A stretch of 64,000 nt of DNA from Ectothiorhodospira shaposhnikovii (GTDB taxonomy: Bacteria > Pseudomonadota > Gammaproteobacteria > Ectothiorhodospirales > Ectothiorhodospiraceae), in contig NZ_JAJMLZ010000006.1 in NCBI RefSeq assembly GCF_022227765.1, positions 214,591 through 278,590 of the forward strand, given 5' to 3'. The position numbers were made by a program, and so were the translations under genes. Shown one piece after another: positions 46,825-54,952 of the stretch. Below the pieces are notes generated by a model. It worked only from the letters and a program-made list of their open reading frames with translations, searched no databases and was not told the origin of the DNA. Positions within the stretch are counted from its first letter, which is position 1. The number at the start of each line of letters is the position of its first letter.

Positions 46825-47078
46825 GCCGGATCCTCCGGGGCGGGCTCGTCGGCATGCCAGATCAGGATCTCGAAGGGGACATGGGCCGGTGTCCGTACCC
46901 GCCACTGGAATCCCATGTCCCGCAGGATGGGATAGAGGGGAAAGGGTTCACGCCGGTGCCGCATGCAGAGAATCTCGCCCGGCGCCAGACCGGGGAGCCG
47001 TTCCAGTACCTGCTCCATGGGTTCCGGTGGTGGCAGGTCACGCACATCCAGGACACGGACGGGTCGCGAAGTGTTCAC
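46821..47078 (-). CDS. DUF2249 domain protein
   Basis: 85 residues: VRVLDVRDLPPPEPMEQV, then GLAPGEILCMRHRREPFPLYPIL and the closing WRVRTPAHVPFEILIW. DUF2249 is a small TusA/SirA-like fold found near hemerythrins and denitrification genes; function is unknown. Here it overlaps both neighbours by four bases (hemerythrin stop and membrane-protein start), which implies stoichiometric co-expression. It has a single Cys within the fold (LCMRHR). Confidence 0.88.
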   Translation of the reverse strand: MNTSRPVRVLDVRDLPPPEPMEQVLERLPGLAPGEILCMRHRREPFPLYPILRDMGFQWRVRTPAHVPFEILIWHADEPAPEDPA

Positions 47079-47515
47079 GGCTCCAGGGCCTTCACCCGCG
47101 CCATCAGTCCACCGCGCTGGGTCTGCAGGAAACGGTCGGCCATGGGGTAAAGGATCTGCTCTTCCTTGACGTTATGGAGCTGGATCATGGTCATGAGGGT
47201 TTCGATGACCCCGAGGGTGGTGTTCTCGTCCCGCTGATCCTTGGCGATGCGGATCTCGTCCATGAGGGCGCGCATCTGATCGTGTTCCCGCCGCATGACC
47301 TCGGTGGGACCCATGGCGCTGCCGCTGACGGTCTCGATGGCCGGGAAAAGCAGGGTTTCTTCCCGTTGCAGATGTCGCTCCATGTCGTGATGGAATTCCC
47401 GGAAGCCGGTGTCGGCCGCCTCCCAGTCGCCGTCGGCGATGGCGGATTCCAGGTCCGCCAGACGATAGTCGCATTCCCGGTGGTCGGCGGTGAAGAAGTC
47501 CTGAATGGTGTCCAT
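47075..47515 (-). CDS. Hemerythrin-domain protein
   Basis: 146 residues, a four-helix bundle with the di-iron ligands visible in order: DHRE (about 11), HHDMERHLQREE (HxxxE), REHDQM and HNVKEEQILYP (HxxxE). Bacterial hemerythrins bind O2 or NO or serve as iron or oxygen sensors. First gene of the hemerythrin-DUF2249-membrane-protein unit. A palindromic TTGACCATGGTCAA lies 63-76 bases before the ATG, at a position suitable for class II activation. Confidence 0.92.
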   Translation of the reverse strand: MDTIQDFFTADHRECDYRLADLESAIADGDWEAADTGFREFHHDMERHLQREETLLFPAIETVSGSAMGPTEVMRREHDQMRALMDEIRIAKDQRDENTTLGVIETLMTMIQLHNVKEEQILYPMADRFLQTQRGGLMARVKALEP

Positions 47516-47550
47516 GCTGGGGTGCCTTGAAAGTGGAAGGTTGAGTGCAA

Positions 47551-47591
47551 ACTATCAGGCGGGATCGGGGGTTGCACTTGACCATGGTCAA
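47551..47591 (-). promoter_or_regulatory. CRP/FNR-family box and -10 element of the hemerythrin operon
   Basis: TTGACCATGGTCAA at 47578-47591 is a perfect 14-base palindrome of the TTGA(C/T)-N4-(G/A)TCAA type recognised by FNR, Dnr and NnrR-like regulators. A minus-strand -10-like hexamer GATAGT (47556 down to 47551) would put transcription start near 47544, so the palindrome is centred about 40-41 bases upstream, the class II position. The ubiX gene starts 93 bases away on the other strand. Which regulator binds is inference. Confidence 0.65.
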
Positions 47592-47683
47592 GGCAGGCAA
47601 CCGCCCGGAAATCCGCTATGATGATCAGCTTGAAATGCGCTGATACGTCGTGTCCCCATACATCCGCTGCACAGGAGTCCATC

Positions 47684-48313
47684 GTGGCAGAAACCCCCGG
47701 CACCGTGGCCCTGGCCTTCACCGGAGCCTCCGGGGCCCAGTACGGCCTGCGTCTGCTTGAATGCCTGATCCGGGCCGGCGTGCGTGTCTATCTCATGGTG
47801 TCCCGTCCCGCCCAGGTGGTCATCAGCATGGAAACGGATCTGTCCATGCCCGGTCGATCCCGGGAGATCGAGCAGTTCTTTTCCGAACGGTTCAATGCGG
47901 CCCCGGGCCAGTTGCGGGTGTTCGACCGGGAGCAGTGGACCGCGCCGGTGGCCAGCGGCTCTTCCCCGCCCGACGCCATGGTCATCTGCCCCTGCACCAC
48001 GGCCACCCTGGCCGCCGTCTCCGGCGGTGCCAGCCGTTCCCTGATCGAGCGGGCCGCGGACGTTGCCCTCAAGGAACGTCGTCGTCTGATCCTGGTGGTG
48101 CGGGAGACGCCCTTTTCCGAGATCCACCTGGAGCACATGTTGCGTCTGACCCGCATGGGCGCGGTGATCCTGCCGGCCAATCCGGCCTTCTATCATCGGC
48201 CGGAAGGGGTGGATCAGCTGGTGGATTTCGTGGTGTCACGGATTCTGGATCATCTGCATGTCCCCAACGATCTGATCCGTCGCTGGGGTGTGGAGCCTGC
48301 CGGGGAGGAATGA
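47684..48313 (+). CDS. ubiX: Flavin prenyltransferase UbiX
   Basis: 209 residues from a GTG with Shine-Dalgarno acaggag. Makes prenylated FMN for the UbiD decarboxylase of ubiquinone synthesis. Family motifs: ALAFTGASGAQYGLRLLE (FMN loop), PDAMVICPCTTATLAAVSGG, RLILVVRETPFSEIHLEHM and AVILPANPAFYHRP. Downstream are a LON-domain gene and a thioredoxin, the former starting at the next base. Confidence 0.95.
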   Translation: MAETPGTVALAFTGASGAQYGLRLLECLIRAGVRVYLMVSRPAQVVISMETDLSMPGRSREIEQFFSERFNAAPGQLRVFDREQWTAPVASGSSPPDAMVICPCTTATLAAVSGGASRSLIERAADVALKERRRLILVVRETPFSEIHLEHMLRLTRMGAVILPANPAFYHRPEGVDQLVDFVVSRILDHLHVPNDLIRRWGVEPAGEE

Positions 48314-48892
48314 ATGGAACTGCCGCTGTTTCCCCTCAACACCGTATTGTTTCCCGGCGGCGTCCTGCCGCTGCGGATTTTCGAGACCCGTTACATCGAC
48401 ATGGTGCGTCATTGTCTGCGCACCGACGCGCCCTTCGGTGTGATCCTGATCCGTGAGGGTGCCGAGGTGGCCGGGCCGGCCCGAATCCACGCCGTGGGAA
48501 CCTGGGGACGGATCATCGACTGGGACCAGCGTCCCGACGGCCTGCTGGGGATCACGGTTCAGGGAGAGGTCCGTTTCCGGGTGGAGCGTACCTGGGTGCG
48601 CAAGGATGGATTGATGATGGGGGAGGTCGCCGAACTACCCACGTCACCGGACGTGTTGCTGCCCGCCGAATTCCTGTCCCTGTCCGAACTGCTGCAGCGC
48701 CTGTTGCAGGAACTGCCGCCGCCCTATCGCGGCATGACGGGTGAGTTCGACCGATGCGGCTGGGTGGGTGCCCGCCTGACGGAACTCATGCCGTTCGATC
48801 CGGCCCAAAAACAGGCGTTGCTGGAGATGGATGACCACCTGGCCCGCCTGTTCCACCTGCGTGATGCCCTCGTCGGCCTGCATCCGGGCTGA
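48314..48892 (+). CDS. LON substrate-binding-domain protein
   Basis: 192 residues, only the N-terminal domain of Lon proteases: MELPLFPLNTVLFPGGVLPL followed by RIFETRYIDMV, the LGITVQGEVRFRV strand pair and a helical C-terminus. No ATPase or protease part is present. Such stand-alone proteins are thought to bind peptides or act as adaptors. Its ATG follows the ubiX stop without a gap. Confidence 0.9.
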   Translation: MELPLFPLNTVLFPGGVLPLRIFETRYIDMVRHCLRTDAPFGVILIREGAEVAGPARIHAVGTWGRIIDWDQRPDGLLGITVQGEVRFRVERTWVRKDGLMMGEVAELPTSPDVLLPAEFLSLSELLQRLLQELPPPYRGMTGEFDRCGWVGARLTELMPFDPAQKQALLEMDDHLARLFHLRDALVGLHPG

Positions 48893-48923
48893 TCCACACA
48901 CCCTGAAGACCAAAGGAGCGGCC

Positions 48924-49298
48924 ATGGCCGTGATCGAAATCACCCAGGACAACCTGGATGCCGCGATACAGAACAATGACACCCTGATCCTGGATTTCTG
49001 GGCCCCCTGGTGTGGTCCCTGCCGGGCCTTTGCCCCCATCTTCGAGGCGGCTTCGGAGCGTCACGACGGGGTGGCGTTCGGCAAGATCAACACCGAGCAG
49101 GAGCAGCAGCTGGCGGCCATGTTCCAGATCCGGTCCATCCCGACACTGATGATCTTCCGCGAGCAGATCATCGTGTTTGCCCAGCCGGGCATGCTGACGG
49201 CCTCCCAGCTGGATGAGGTGCTGGGCAAGGTGGCGGAGCTGGATATGAATGAGGTCCGCAGCCAGGTGGAAGCCCAGTCCCGTACAGGCAAGGCGTAG
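48924..49298 (+). CDS. Thioredoxin
   Basis: 124 residues with active site FWAPWCGPCRAFAP, the cis-Pro loop RSIPTLMIF and the G-rich end. A short variable tail (about 108-124) follows the fold. Reduces disulphides in cytoplasmic proteins. Strong Shine-Dalgarno (aaaggag) before the ATG. It lies 31 bases after the LON-domain gene; it may be one of several paralogues. A membrane or periplasmic signal is absent. Confidence 0.93.
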   Translation: MAVIEITQDNLDAAIQNNDTLILDFWAPWCGPCRAFAPIFEAASERHDGVAFGKINTEQEQQLAAMFQIRSIPTLMIFREQIIVFAQPGMLTASQLDEVLGKVAELDMNEVRSQVEAQSRTGKA

Positions 49299-49333
49299 TC
49301 CTTCCGGCAGATTGTTTTCGCCGGCAGGCCGGT

Positions 49334-50122
49334 TCAGCCCAGCAGCATGCGCAGACCCAGCAGTATCAGCAGCACCGCAAAGAAACGCCGCACCAGCGTC
49401 ACCGGCAGACGATGGGTCAGCCATGCCCCCCAGCGGGCGGTGAAATAGCTGGCCAGGGCAATGCCTGCAAAGGCCGGCCAGTACACGTAGCCGCTACTGA
49501 CATCCGGCAGGGCCGGGTTGCCCCAGCCGTGAATGATGAAACCCGCCGTGCCCGCCAGGGCAATGGGCAGACCCGCCGCCGCCGCCGTGGCAATGGCCTG
49601 GCGCAGATGGACGTTGAACCACACCAGGAACGGCACCGTCAGGGTGCCGCCGCCGATGCCCAGCAGGGCCGAAACCCCACCGATCAACCCGCCGCCGGTG
49701 CTCAGCACCGCCGTGCCCGGCAAGGGTCGACCCACCTTGGGCGGCAGGTTCAACAACAGATACAGGGCCACCAGGATCTCGAATACGCCGAAGACCCGGC
49801 GCAACAGCATCGCGCTCATGAACTCGGCCAGGGTAGCGCCTGCCAGCGCCCCCAGGATGATGCCCGGTATCAGTCGCCTGAGCACGTCCCAGCGCACGGC
49901 CCCATGACGGTGATGGGCGCGGGTCGAGGCGATTGCGGTGGGAATGATGGTGGCCAGGGACGTGCCGATGGCCAGGTGGGTGATCACGCCGGGATCCATC
50001 TGCTGGCGGGTGAACAGCCAGACCAGGACCGGAACGATGATCAGGCCCCCGCCCACGCCCAGCAGGCCGGCAATGACCCCGGTAAAGGCCCCCAGCGCCA
50101 GATAGGTGGCGATCTCTCCCAT
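49334..50122 (-). CDS. TauE/SafE-family sulfite exporter-like membrane protein
   Basis: 262 residues, about eight helices. Conserved glycine-rich repeats: FTGVIAGLLGVGGGLIIVPVL (first half) and VSALLGIGGGTLTVPFLVWF (second half). The family exports sulfite, sulfoacetate or related organosulfur anions. With the YeeE transporter this is the second sulfur-type transporter in the window. Stands alone between the thioredoxin (convergent) and hemL terminator. Confidence 0.9.
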   Translation of the reverse strand: MGEIATYLALGAFTGVIAGLLGVGGGLIIVPVLVWLFTRQQMDPGVITHLAIGTSLATIIPTAIASTRAHHRHGAVRWDVLRRLIPGIILGALAGATLAEFMSAMLLRRVFGVFEILVALYLLLNLPPKVGRPLPGTAVLSTGGGLIGGVSALLGIGGGTLTVPFLVWFNVHLRQAIATAAAAGLPIALAGTAGFIIHGWGNPALPDVSSGYVYWPAFAGIALASYFTARWGAWLTHRLPVTLVRRFFAVLLILLGLRMLLG

Positions 50123-50154
50123 GGGGCAGGCTCTCCCTTGGTGATGTGGTCAAC

Positions 50155-50180
50155 AAAAAGGGCCGCCCGTTGGGCGGCCC
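50155..50180 (-). terminator. Rho-independent terminator of hemL
   Basis: On the minus strand a 9-bp GC-rich stem (GGGCCGCCC / GGGCGGCCC, loop AAC) is followed immediately by five T. It lies about 78 bases past the hemL stop. This is the one canonical intrinsic terminator in the region. Confidence 0.85.
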
Positions 50181-50257
50181 GTTCAGATCCGGTGCCATGG
50201 GGACGGCATGGGGCCTTCAAGCCGCTGCCAGTCCGTGTGGGGCCGGGTTTCTTCGGA

Positions 50258-51541
50258 TCAGGCCAGGGCCTTGAAGGCGTCGGCGGCGGCCTTGATGGTG
50301 GCCTCCAGATCCTGCGCGCTGTGGCTGCTGGACAGGAATCCGGCTTCGAAGGCGGAGGGTGCCAGGTAGACGCCGCGATCCAGCATCAGATGGAAGAACT
50401 TGCCGAACCGGGCCACGTCGCACTGACCGACCTGGTGGAAGTTGGTCACTGCCGGCTGGTCGGTGAAGAACAGACCGAACATGCCGCCCACCTGGTTGGC
50501 GGCCATGGGAATGCCGGCCTTCTTCGCTTCGCCCAGGATGCCGGAGACCAGGGTTTCGGTCTTGGCGGTCAGGTCTTCATGGAAGCCCGGAGCGGAGAGA
50601 ATTTCCAGGGTTTTCAGGCCCGCGGTCATGGCGATGGGGTTGCCGGACAGGGTGCCTGCCTGATAGACCGGGCCCAGCGGGGAGAGGAATTCCATCACCT
50701 GACGGCGGCCGCCGAAGGCACCCACCGGCATGCCGCCACCGATGACCTTGCCCAGGGTGGTGAGGTCGGGCTTGATGCCGTAATAGGCCTGGGCGCAGCC
50801 CAGGGCGACGCGGAAGCCGGTCATCACCTCGTCGAAGATCAGCAGGGCGCCGTATTCGTCGCAGACACTGCGCAGGCCTTCCAGGAAGCCGGGGGCCGGG
50901 GGCACGCAGTTCATGTTGCCGGCCACGGGCTCGACGATGATACAGGCGATCTCGTTGCCCACCTGAGAGAACACGTCCTTGACCTGTTCCAGATCGTTGT
51001 AGCTGACGGTGAGGGTGTGCTCCGCCAGGGAGACGGGAACACCGGGGGAGTTGGGCTCGCCCAGGGTGAGGGCGCCGGAGCCGGCCTTCACCAGCAGGGA
51101 ATCGCCATGGCCGTGATAGCAGCCTTCAAACTTGAGGATCTTGTCGCGGCCGGTGAAGCCGCGGGCCAGGCGGATGGCGCTCATGGTGGCCTCGGTGCCG
51201 GAGCTGGTCATGCGCACCATTTCCATGGAGGGCACCAGTTCGCAGACCCGATCGGCCAGCTGGATTTCCAGCTCGGTGGGGGCGCCGAAAGACAGGCCGT
51301 TGAGGGCGGCCTCGCGCACGGCGGCAATCACCTCCGGGTGGGCGTGACCGGCGATCATCGGCCCCCAGGAGCCCACGTAGTCGATGTAGCGCTTGCCGTC
51401 CGCGTCGTACATGTAGGCGCCCTGGGCGCGTTCGATGAAGATCGGGTCGCCGCCCACGCCCTTGAAGGCGCGGACCGGAGAGTTCACGCCACCGGGGATG
51501 TGCTTCTGGGCTGCCTGGAAGAGATCATGGGATTTTGTCAT
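50258..51541 (-). CDS. hemL: Glutamate-1-semialdehyde 2,1-aminomutase
   Basis: 427 residues from the ATG at 51541, typical size. Makes 5-aminolevulinate by the C5 pathway of heme and tetrapyrrole synthesis. Begins [27 protein letters not shown]; the PLP lysine is in [17 protein letters not shown]; also [25 protein letters not shown] and FDEVMTGFR. Followed by an intrinsic terminator. Neighbours thiE and thiD use the same strand but hemL starts 117 bases after thiE ends. Confidence 0.98.
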   Translation of the reverse strand: MTKSHDLFQAAQKHIPGGVNSPVRAFKGVGGDPIFIERAQGAYMYDADGKRYIDYVGSWGPMIAGHAHPEVIAAVREAALNGLSFGAPTELEIQLADRVCELVPSMEMVRMTSSGTEATMSAIRLARGFTGRDKILKFEGCYHGHGDSLLVKAGSGALTLGEPNSPGVPVSLAEHTLTVSYNDLEQVKDVFSQVGNEIACIIVEPVAGNMNCVPPAPGFLEGLRSVCDEYGALLIFDEVMTGFRVALGCAQAYYGIKPDLTTLGKVIGGGMPVGAFGGRRQVMEFLSPLGPVYQAGTLSGNPIAMTAGLKTLEILSAPGFHEDLTAKTETLVSGILGEAKKAGIPMAANQVGGMFGLFFTDQPAVTNFHQVGQCDVARFGKFFHLMLDRGVYLAPSAFEAGFLSSSHSAQDLEATIKAAADAFKALA

Positions 51542-51657
51542 GGGGTGTGATCTTTCGCTGTGTTGGCTGGTGAATGGGGGCTGTCGCAAATAAAGCCCTA
51601 CAAGATACTCGATACCGCCCGCCTTGGAAAATCAAAGCGCTGCAAACCTTGCGTGGG

Positions 51658-52293
51658 TCAAAAACGGGCGCTCAGGTCGGCGGCGGCGGCACGGATGTCG
51701 GGAGCGGAGAACACGCCCTGTATCACCGCCAGCATGTGGGCGCCGGCCTGGATCACCCTGTCGGCATTGTCCTGGGTGATGCCGCCGATGGCGGTGATGG
51801 GGACGGCGAGCGATTGGCGGGCTTCACGGATCAGGCTCAAGGGGGCATGGACGGCGGCGGGTTTGGTGCCGGAGGGGAACAGGGCGCCGAAGGCCACGTA
51901 GTCCGCTCCCGCCGCTTCGGCCCGGCGGGCCAGTTCCAGGCGGTTATAACAGGAGACGCCGATGATCCGTTCGGGGCCGATCAGTGCCCGGGCCGTGGCA
52001 ATGTCACCGTCATCGCTGCCGATATGAACGCCATCCGCCTCCACTCGGGCCGCCAGCGCCACATCGTCGTTGACGATGAACAGGGCCTGATGGTGCCGGC
52101 ACAGCCGGCACAGTGCTCGGGATTCAGCCAGGCGTCGGTCATGGTCCCGGCTCTTGTCCCGGTACTGGAGGATGCGGGCGCCGCCGGTCAGCGCCGCCGC
52201 GGCCTGTTCAAGCAGGGTGTCGCCGGCATCCTGGGGGGTGATCACATAGAGCCCGTGCAGCCGGGCATGCCTAGAAGTGAGCGGTGTCGTCAT
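51658..52293 (-). CDS. thiE: Thiamine-phosphate synthase
   Basis: 211 residues. Joins HMP-pyrophosphate and thiazole phosphate. TIM barrel features: GLYVITPQ, ARILQYRDKSRDH, VNDDVALAARVEADGVHIG and the phosphate loop VAFGALFPSGTKP, with AIGGITQDNADRVIQAGAHMLAV near the C-terminus. Its first 23 bases overlap the end of thiD, so both are co-translated. No TPP riboswitch consensus was found upstream of the pair. Confidence 0.96.
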   Translation of the reverse strand: MTTPLTSRHARLHGLYVITPQDAGDTLLEQAAAALTGGARILQYRDKSRDHDRRLAESRALCRLCRHHQALFIVNDDVALAARVEADGVHIGSDDGDIATARALIGPERIIGVSCYNRLELARRAEAAGADYVAFGALFPSGTKPAAVHAPLSLIREARQSLAVPITAIGGITQDNADRVIQAGAHMLAVIQGVFSAPDIRAAAADLSARF

Positions 52294-53110
52294 CGGCTGG
52301 ATCTTCGTCCTCGGATTCATCGCCGGCCCAGAACAGGCGATTGGGAATGAGCTGGCCCATGCCCAGCCGGTGGGCCCGGTCCAGGCTGTGCCAGGTATAG
52401 GTGAGGGCCTCGTGGACGGCGGAAGCCGGTTCGATGCCCTGGGCGAGCAGGGCGGCGATCGCCGCCGAGAGGGTGCAGCCGGAACCGTGATACTCACCGG
52501 GCAGGCGGTCCACCGGGTAGGCTTCCAGACGGCGATGGTTGCCGTAGAGCACGTTCTGCACCCGCGCGGTGTTTTCGTGGGTGCCGGTGATGAGGACATA
52601 TTCGCAGCCCTGTTCCAGCAGGAACATGGCGCAGGCGTCCAGGGTATCGCAACCTTGGGCCAGTACCCGGGCCTCCGGGCTGTTGGGGGTGAGCAGGGTG
52701 GTGAAGGGCAGCAGCAGGCTGTTGATGGCGTCCACCATCTCCTCCGTGGCCAGGGCGGTGCCGGCACCCGAGGCCAGCACCGGGTCCAGTACCACCGGCA
52801 GGTCCGGGTAGTCGGTGAGCAGGGTATGGATGGCCTGTACGCCCTCGACGGAGCCGATCATGCCGATCTTGACCGCGGCCACGGGCATGTCTTCCAACAC
52901 GGCCCGCGCCTGCTGGACAATGAGTTCCGCATCCAGGGGCGCGATGCCGATGACGTCGGAGGTGTCCTGCACCGTGATCGTGGTGATCACGGACACGGGA
53001 TGGCAACCCATGCTCAGGATGGATTCGATGTCGGCCTGGATGCCGGCGCCCCCGGTGGGGTCGTGCCCTGCCAGGGTCATGACGACGGGAACCGATGGAG
53101 TGGTGGTCAT
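52271..53110 (-). CDS. thiD: Hydroxymethylpyrimidine / phosphomethylpyrimidine kinase
   Basis: 279 residues. Ribokinase-fold enzyme that phosphorylates HMP and HMP-P. N-terminal VVMTLAGHDPTGGAGIQAD, then TTITVQDTSDV and the anion-hole GSGCTLSAAIAALLAQG (G-x-G-C). The C-terminus is extended by an acidic tail (DESEDEDPADDDTAHF). Only 86 bases separate it from the divergent rubredoxin gene. ThiE follows with a 23-base overlap. Confidence 0.95.
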   Translation of the reverse strand: MTTTPSVPVVMTLAGHDPTGGAGIQADIESILSMGCHPVSVITTITVQDTSDVIGIAPLDAELIVQQARAVLEDMPVAAVKIGMIGSVEGVQAIHTLLTDYPDLPVVLDPVLASGAGTALATEEMVDAINSLLLPFTTLLTPNSPEARVLAQGCDTLDACAMFLLEQGCEYVLITGTHENTARVQNVLYGNHRRLEAYPVDRLPGEYHGSGCTLSAAIAALLAQGIEPASAVHEALTYTWHSLDRAHRLGMGQLIPNRLFWAGDESEDEDPADDDTAHF

Positions 53111-53196
53111 GGTAAGCTCCCAGTGGGTAATCCATCAGAGTGTATCACTCGCCCGGGCCATGCCCGGGATATCACACCAGCGGAGGTCGGTTTGCC

Positions 53197-53361
53197 GTGA
53201 AGACTTATCAATGCGTGATTTGCGGATTTGTCTATGACGAGGCCAAGGGGCTGCCGGATGACGGTATTGCGCCGGGGACCCCCTGGGAGGAAGTCCCCGA
53301 AGACTGGGTGTGTCCCGAATGCGGGGCGGACAAGTCGGATTTCGAGGAGATGGCGGGCTGA
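53197..53361 (+). CDS. Rubredoxin
   Basis: 54 residues from a GTG with a good ribosome site (cggagg). Single Fe(Cys)4 centre: C-x2-C-G (CVICG) and C-x2-C-G (CPECG), with conserved [29 protein letters not shown] in pieces. Electron carrier, often for oxygen or reactive-oxygen detoxification enzymes. It is below ordinary gene-length limits but typical for rubredoxin. Divergent from thiD, an order also seen in other gammaproteobacteria. Confidence 0.95.
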   Translation: MKTYQCVICGFVYDEAKGLPDDGIAPGTPWEEVPEDWVCPECGADKSDFEEMAG

Positions 53362-53423
53362 AGCGGGAGTCCGGACCGCGGGTCGGCCGCTGTCAGGCCG
53401 GCGCTGCCGTCGCTATTGGAGCC

Positions 53424-53531
53424 GTCGTCACGGGCTGGGGCTGTCGTCACGAACTGGGGCTGTCGTCACTCCCGCGAAAGCGGGAGCCCAGGGTTTTGAT
53501 TTCGTGATTGGATTCCCGCTTTCGCGGGAAT
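53424..53531. repeat. REP-like inverted pair preceded by 19-bp tandem copies
   Basis: Two 19-base units (53424-53442, 53443-53461), variants of gtcgtcacgaactggggct, precede a third copy that runs into palindrome CTCCCGC-GAAA-GCGGGAG (53469-53486). A second palindrome in opposite orientation, ATTCCCGC-TTTC-GCGGGAAT (53512-53531), follows 25 bases later. The same element type is at 25967-26056. The pair sits between rubredoxin and the HAD phosphatase (convergent genes). Confidence 0.85.
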
Positions 53532-53558
53532 GGCCGGTCCAGGGCCGTCATCAGGGCC

Positions 53559-54239
53559 TCACCGCAGGGAAATCTGCTGCCAGCCCCGTTCCCTGGCGGT
53601 GGCGGTGAGCTTATCGTCACCGTCCACCACCACCGGATTGTCCACCCGCTCCAGCAGCGGCAGGTCATTGTGGGAGTCGCTGTAGAACCAGCTCCCCTCC
53701 AGATCCAGCGCCGGTTGCCGTGCCAGCCACTGCTCCAGGCGCTTCACCTTGCCGCCCTGGAAGCAGGGTATCCCTTCCAGTTCCCCGGTATAGGCGCCGT
53801 CGCGGAATTCCGGTTCCGTGGCCAGCAGATGGTCCACCTCCAGGGCTTCGGCAATGGGCTGGGTGACGAAACGGTTGGTGGCGGTGATGATCAGCAGGGT
53901 GTCACCGGCTTCCCGGTGGCGGTCCAGGATCTCCCGGGCACGGGGCGCGATCAGATCGCGGATGCGGGTTTCCATGAACTCCTCGCGCCAGGCCAGCAGA
54001 TCTTCCAGGGTATTGGCCGCCAGCGGCGAGAAGGAAAAACGGCAGAATTCCAGGATGTCCAGGGTGCCGGCCTTGTAGGCCTCGAAGAACTCCAGGTTGC
54101 GGGCCTTGTAGGCATCGGCGTCCACGACGCCTCGATCCACGAGGAAACGCCCCCACTCGTAATCGCTGTCTCCCGCCAGGAGGGTGTTGTCCAGGTCGAA
54201 CAGGGCAAGGCTCACCGCGTGTCTCCTCATCATCGTCAT
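53559..54239 (-). CDS. HAD-IB phosphatase, SerB-like
   Basis: 226 residues. Haloacid-dehalogenase motifs: nucleophile Asp in LALFDLDNTLLAGDSD, motif II in IITATNRFVT, motif III Lys in FQGGKVKRLEQW, motif IV in FYSDSHNDLPLL. Helical cap in between. Family members are annotated as phosphoserine or histidinol-phosphate phosphatases, or as CicA. The location beside rppH-ptsP is conserved in many gammaproteobacteria. Substrate not established. Confidence 0.9.
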   Translation of the reverse strand: MTMMRRHAVSLALFDLDNTLLAGDSDYEWGRFLVDRGVVDADAYKARNLEFFEAYKAGTLDILEFCRFSFSPLAANTLEDLLAWREEFMETRIRDLIAPRAREILDRHREAGDTLLIITATNRFVTQPIAEALEVDHLLATEPEFRDGAYTGELEGIPCFQGGKVKRLEQWLARQPALDLEGSWFYSDSHNDLPLLERVDNPVVVDGDDKLTATARERGWQQISLR

Positions 54240-54378
54240 CTTGATCTGAATCCTGCATTCTACATCAGCCCGGCACGGGCAAGGCCATCGTGCCGAAGCT
54301 TGCCCTGGAGCATTTGCCGATCGGCTTCGCTTGTGAAAAAATGCAATTCACAGACCAGCTTCCAAGTGACCTCCTTAA

Positions 54379-54903
54379 GTGATTGATTGTGATGGCTATA
54401 GGCCCAACGTCGGTATCATCCTGTGCAATCGGGATCGCCGCCTGTTCTGGGCCAAGCGCATCGGGCAGCAGGCCTGGCAATTTCCCCAGGGGGGGATTCG
54501 TCGGGATGAGACGCCAACGGAGGCCATGTACCGTGAACTGGCGGAGGAAACCGGCCTTGAGCCCGTCGATGTGGAAGTCATCGGCAGCACCCGGGACTGG
54601 TTGCGCTACCGCCTACCCAAGCACCTGATCCGGCGCCGGTCGGGGCCGGTGTGCATCGGCCAGAAACAGGTCTGGTTCCTGGTGCGGCTGGTGGGGGACG
54701 ACGGCCGCGTTCGGCTGGATGCCGCGCCCCATCCCGAGTTCGATGCCTGGCGCTGGGTGGATTACTGGCATCCCATGCGCGAGGTGGTGTTCTTCAAGCG
54801 CCATGTCTATCGCCAGGCCCTGCGGGAGCTGGCACCGTTACTGTTTCAGGAGGACGTGCCCTCCTGTCCTGCCGAGCGGCGCTACCGCCCCCGCCGGCTC
54901 TGA
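54379..54903 (+). CDS. rppH: RNA 5'-pyrophosphohydrolase RppH
   Basis: 174 residues from a GTG at 54379, giving the conserved N-terminus [19 protein letters not shown] as in E. coli. Nudix box [20 protein letters not shown] (pieces), then [23 protein letters not shown] and [11 protein letters not shown]. Removes pyrophosphate from triphosphorylated mRNA 5' ends to trigger decay. 49 bases later ptsP starts. Confidence 0.96.
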   Translation: MIDCDGYRPNVGIILCNRDRRLFWAKRIGQQAWQFPQGGIRRDETPTEAMYRELAEETGLEPVDVEVIGSTRDWLRYRLPKHLIRRRSGPVCIGQKQVWFLVRLVGDDGRVRLDAAPHPEFDAWRWVDYWHPMREVVFFKRHVYRQALRELAPLLFQEDVPSCPAERRYRPRRL

Positions 54904-54952
54904 GCCACCCTGGGCCGCGGCGGCGGCCCCCTTGTCCCGGCACCCTTTACCC

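Noticed and set aside
53111..53196. TPP riboswitch before thiD
   Set aside because: Only 86 bases separate the divergent genes and neither CTGAGA nor the ACC(T)GATCTGG-type conserved blocks are present.
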